Below, piece by piece: positions 63,869-64,000 of a stretch of 64,000 bases of DNA. The notes beneath the pieces were generated by a model, which did not search any database, had not been told where the DNA came from, and was given only the letters and a program-made list of their open reading frames with translations. A program made the position numbers and the translations under genes. The stretch's first letter is position 1. The number at the start of each line of letters is the position of its first letter. This stretch comes from Mediterranea massiliensis (GTDB taxonomy: Bacteria; Bacteroidota; Bacteroidia; Bacteroidales; Bacteroidaceae), in the NCBI RefSeq assembly GCF_900128475.1, contig NZ_LT635835.1:387794-451793 (forward strand), written 5' to 3'.

Positions 63869-64000
63869 ATGAAAACAAAAATTTATCATCTATTATGTCT
63901 GCTTTTTGTATTTACGATTATAGCAGCATGTTCCAAGGAAGAAGAAACACCAGCTTCCATTACTATAGCGGAACAAAGTCAAAATCAAATTTTAGCCTCT
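63869..64000 (+). CDS. Lipoprotein, 5' part only (cut by right edge)
   Basis: 44 codons: signal peptide MKTKIYHLLCLLFVFTIIAA, lipobox Cys21, then SKEEETPASITIAEQ, a charged surface-export signal. The following TIAEQSQNQ pattern would fit the start of a BACON or similar Ig-like domain, but too little is visible to name it. It starts 24 bp after the T-rich end of the terminator, so it probably belongs to a separate transcript. Confidence 0.7.
   Translation, partial: MKTKIYHLLCLLFVFTIIAACSKEEETPASITIAEQSQNQILAS

Noticed and set aside
1..64000. tRNA or rRNA genes
   Set aside because: No cloverleaf-like or rRNA-like stretch was noticed by eye; a covariance search would be needed to exclude a tRNA completely.

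Overview
The window is bacterial and almost certainly from a gut Bacteroidales (Bacteroidaceae). It contains three SusC/SusD pairs, Bacteroidota-type promoters (TTTG, a 19-20 bp gap, then TAnnTTTG), SusD-type lipoproteins, DUF4834 and DUF4954 proteins, a fimbrillin-like lipoprotein and a C10 cysteine protease. No rRNA, tRNA or CRISPR array was recognised.

The first ~41.3 kb is a G+C-rich core-type region. In order it holds the N-terminus of a tyrosine recombinase cut by the left edge; a macro-like protein convergent with a Bcr/CflA drug exporter; aroA; a small membrane protein, an orphan metal-ABC permease, tsaE and an Imm17-like gene; an acidic hypothetical gene, trxA and dnaE on the minus strand; the psd-pssA phospholipid pair with DUF4834 and outer-membrane genes; tadA, a ribbon-helix-helix gene, yraN and birA; a copper module (HMA-AraC regulator plus CopA ATPase); a GH2 glycosidase; pyrH, frr and rsgA; a complete RND efflux operon; GH127 and S9 peptidase genes; and fumarase, a DUF4954 gene and hflX. 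Several intergenic spacers carry clusters of short near-palindromic words, each cluster using its own word or a close relative. Two AT-rich palindromic elements also occur, one of them in frame inside copA.

From ~41.4 kb to the end the DNA is visibly more A+T-rich and accessory in character. It begins with a fimbrillin-like lipoprotein and a C10 protease. The rest is the most interesting part of the window, a SusC/SusD shufflon. One intact susC (58,341-61,319, plus strand) has a promoter, signal peptide and N-terminal domain. Two other susC genes (minus strand, ending near 49.8 and 55.1 kb) lack exactly that leader. All three share an identical 20-bp sequence in the same reading frame at the truncation point: 49,801-49,820, 55,039-55,058 and 58,542-58,561. 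A complete tyrosine recombinase (56,683-57,888) lies between the sites. Inversion between the plus-strand site and either minus-strand site would move the single promoter and leader onto another SusC/SusD cassette and always give an in-frame fusion. The 3.5-kb segment that would flip also carries a secreted choloylglycine (bile salt) hydrolase gene with core-like base composition. In the orientation given, the right-hand cassette is ON and the other two are silent.

Gene functions come from motifs and remembered family features only; no database search was run. Starts were chosen from the conserved N-terminus, signal peptide or promoter position.
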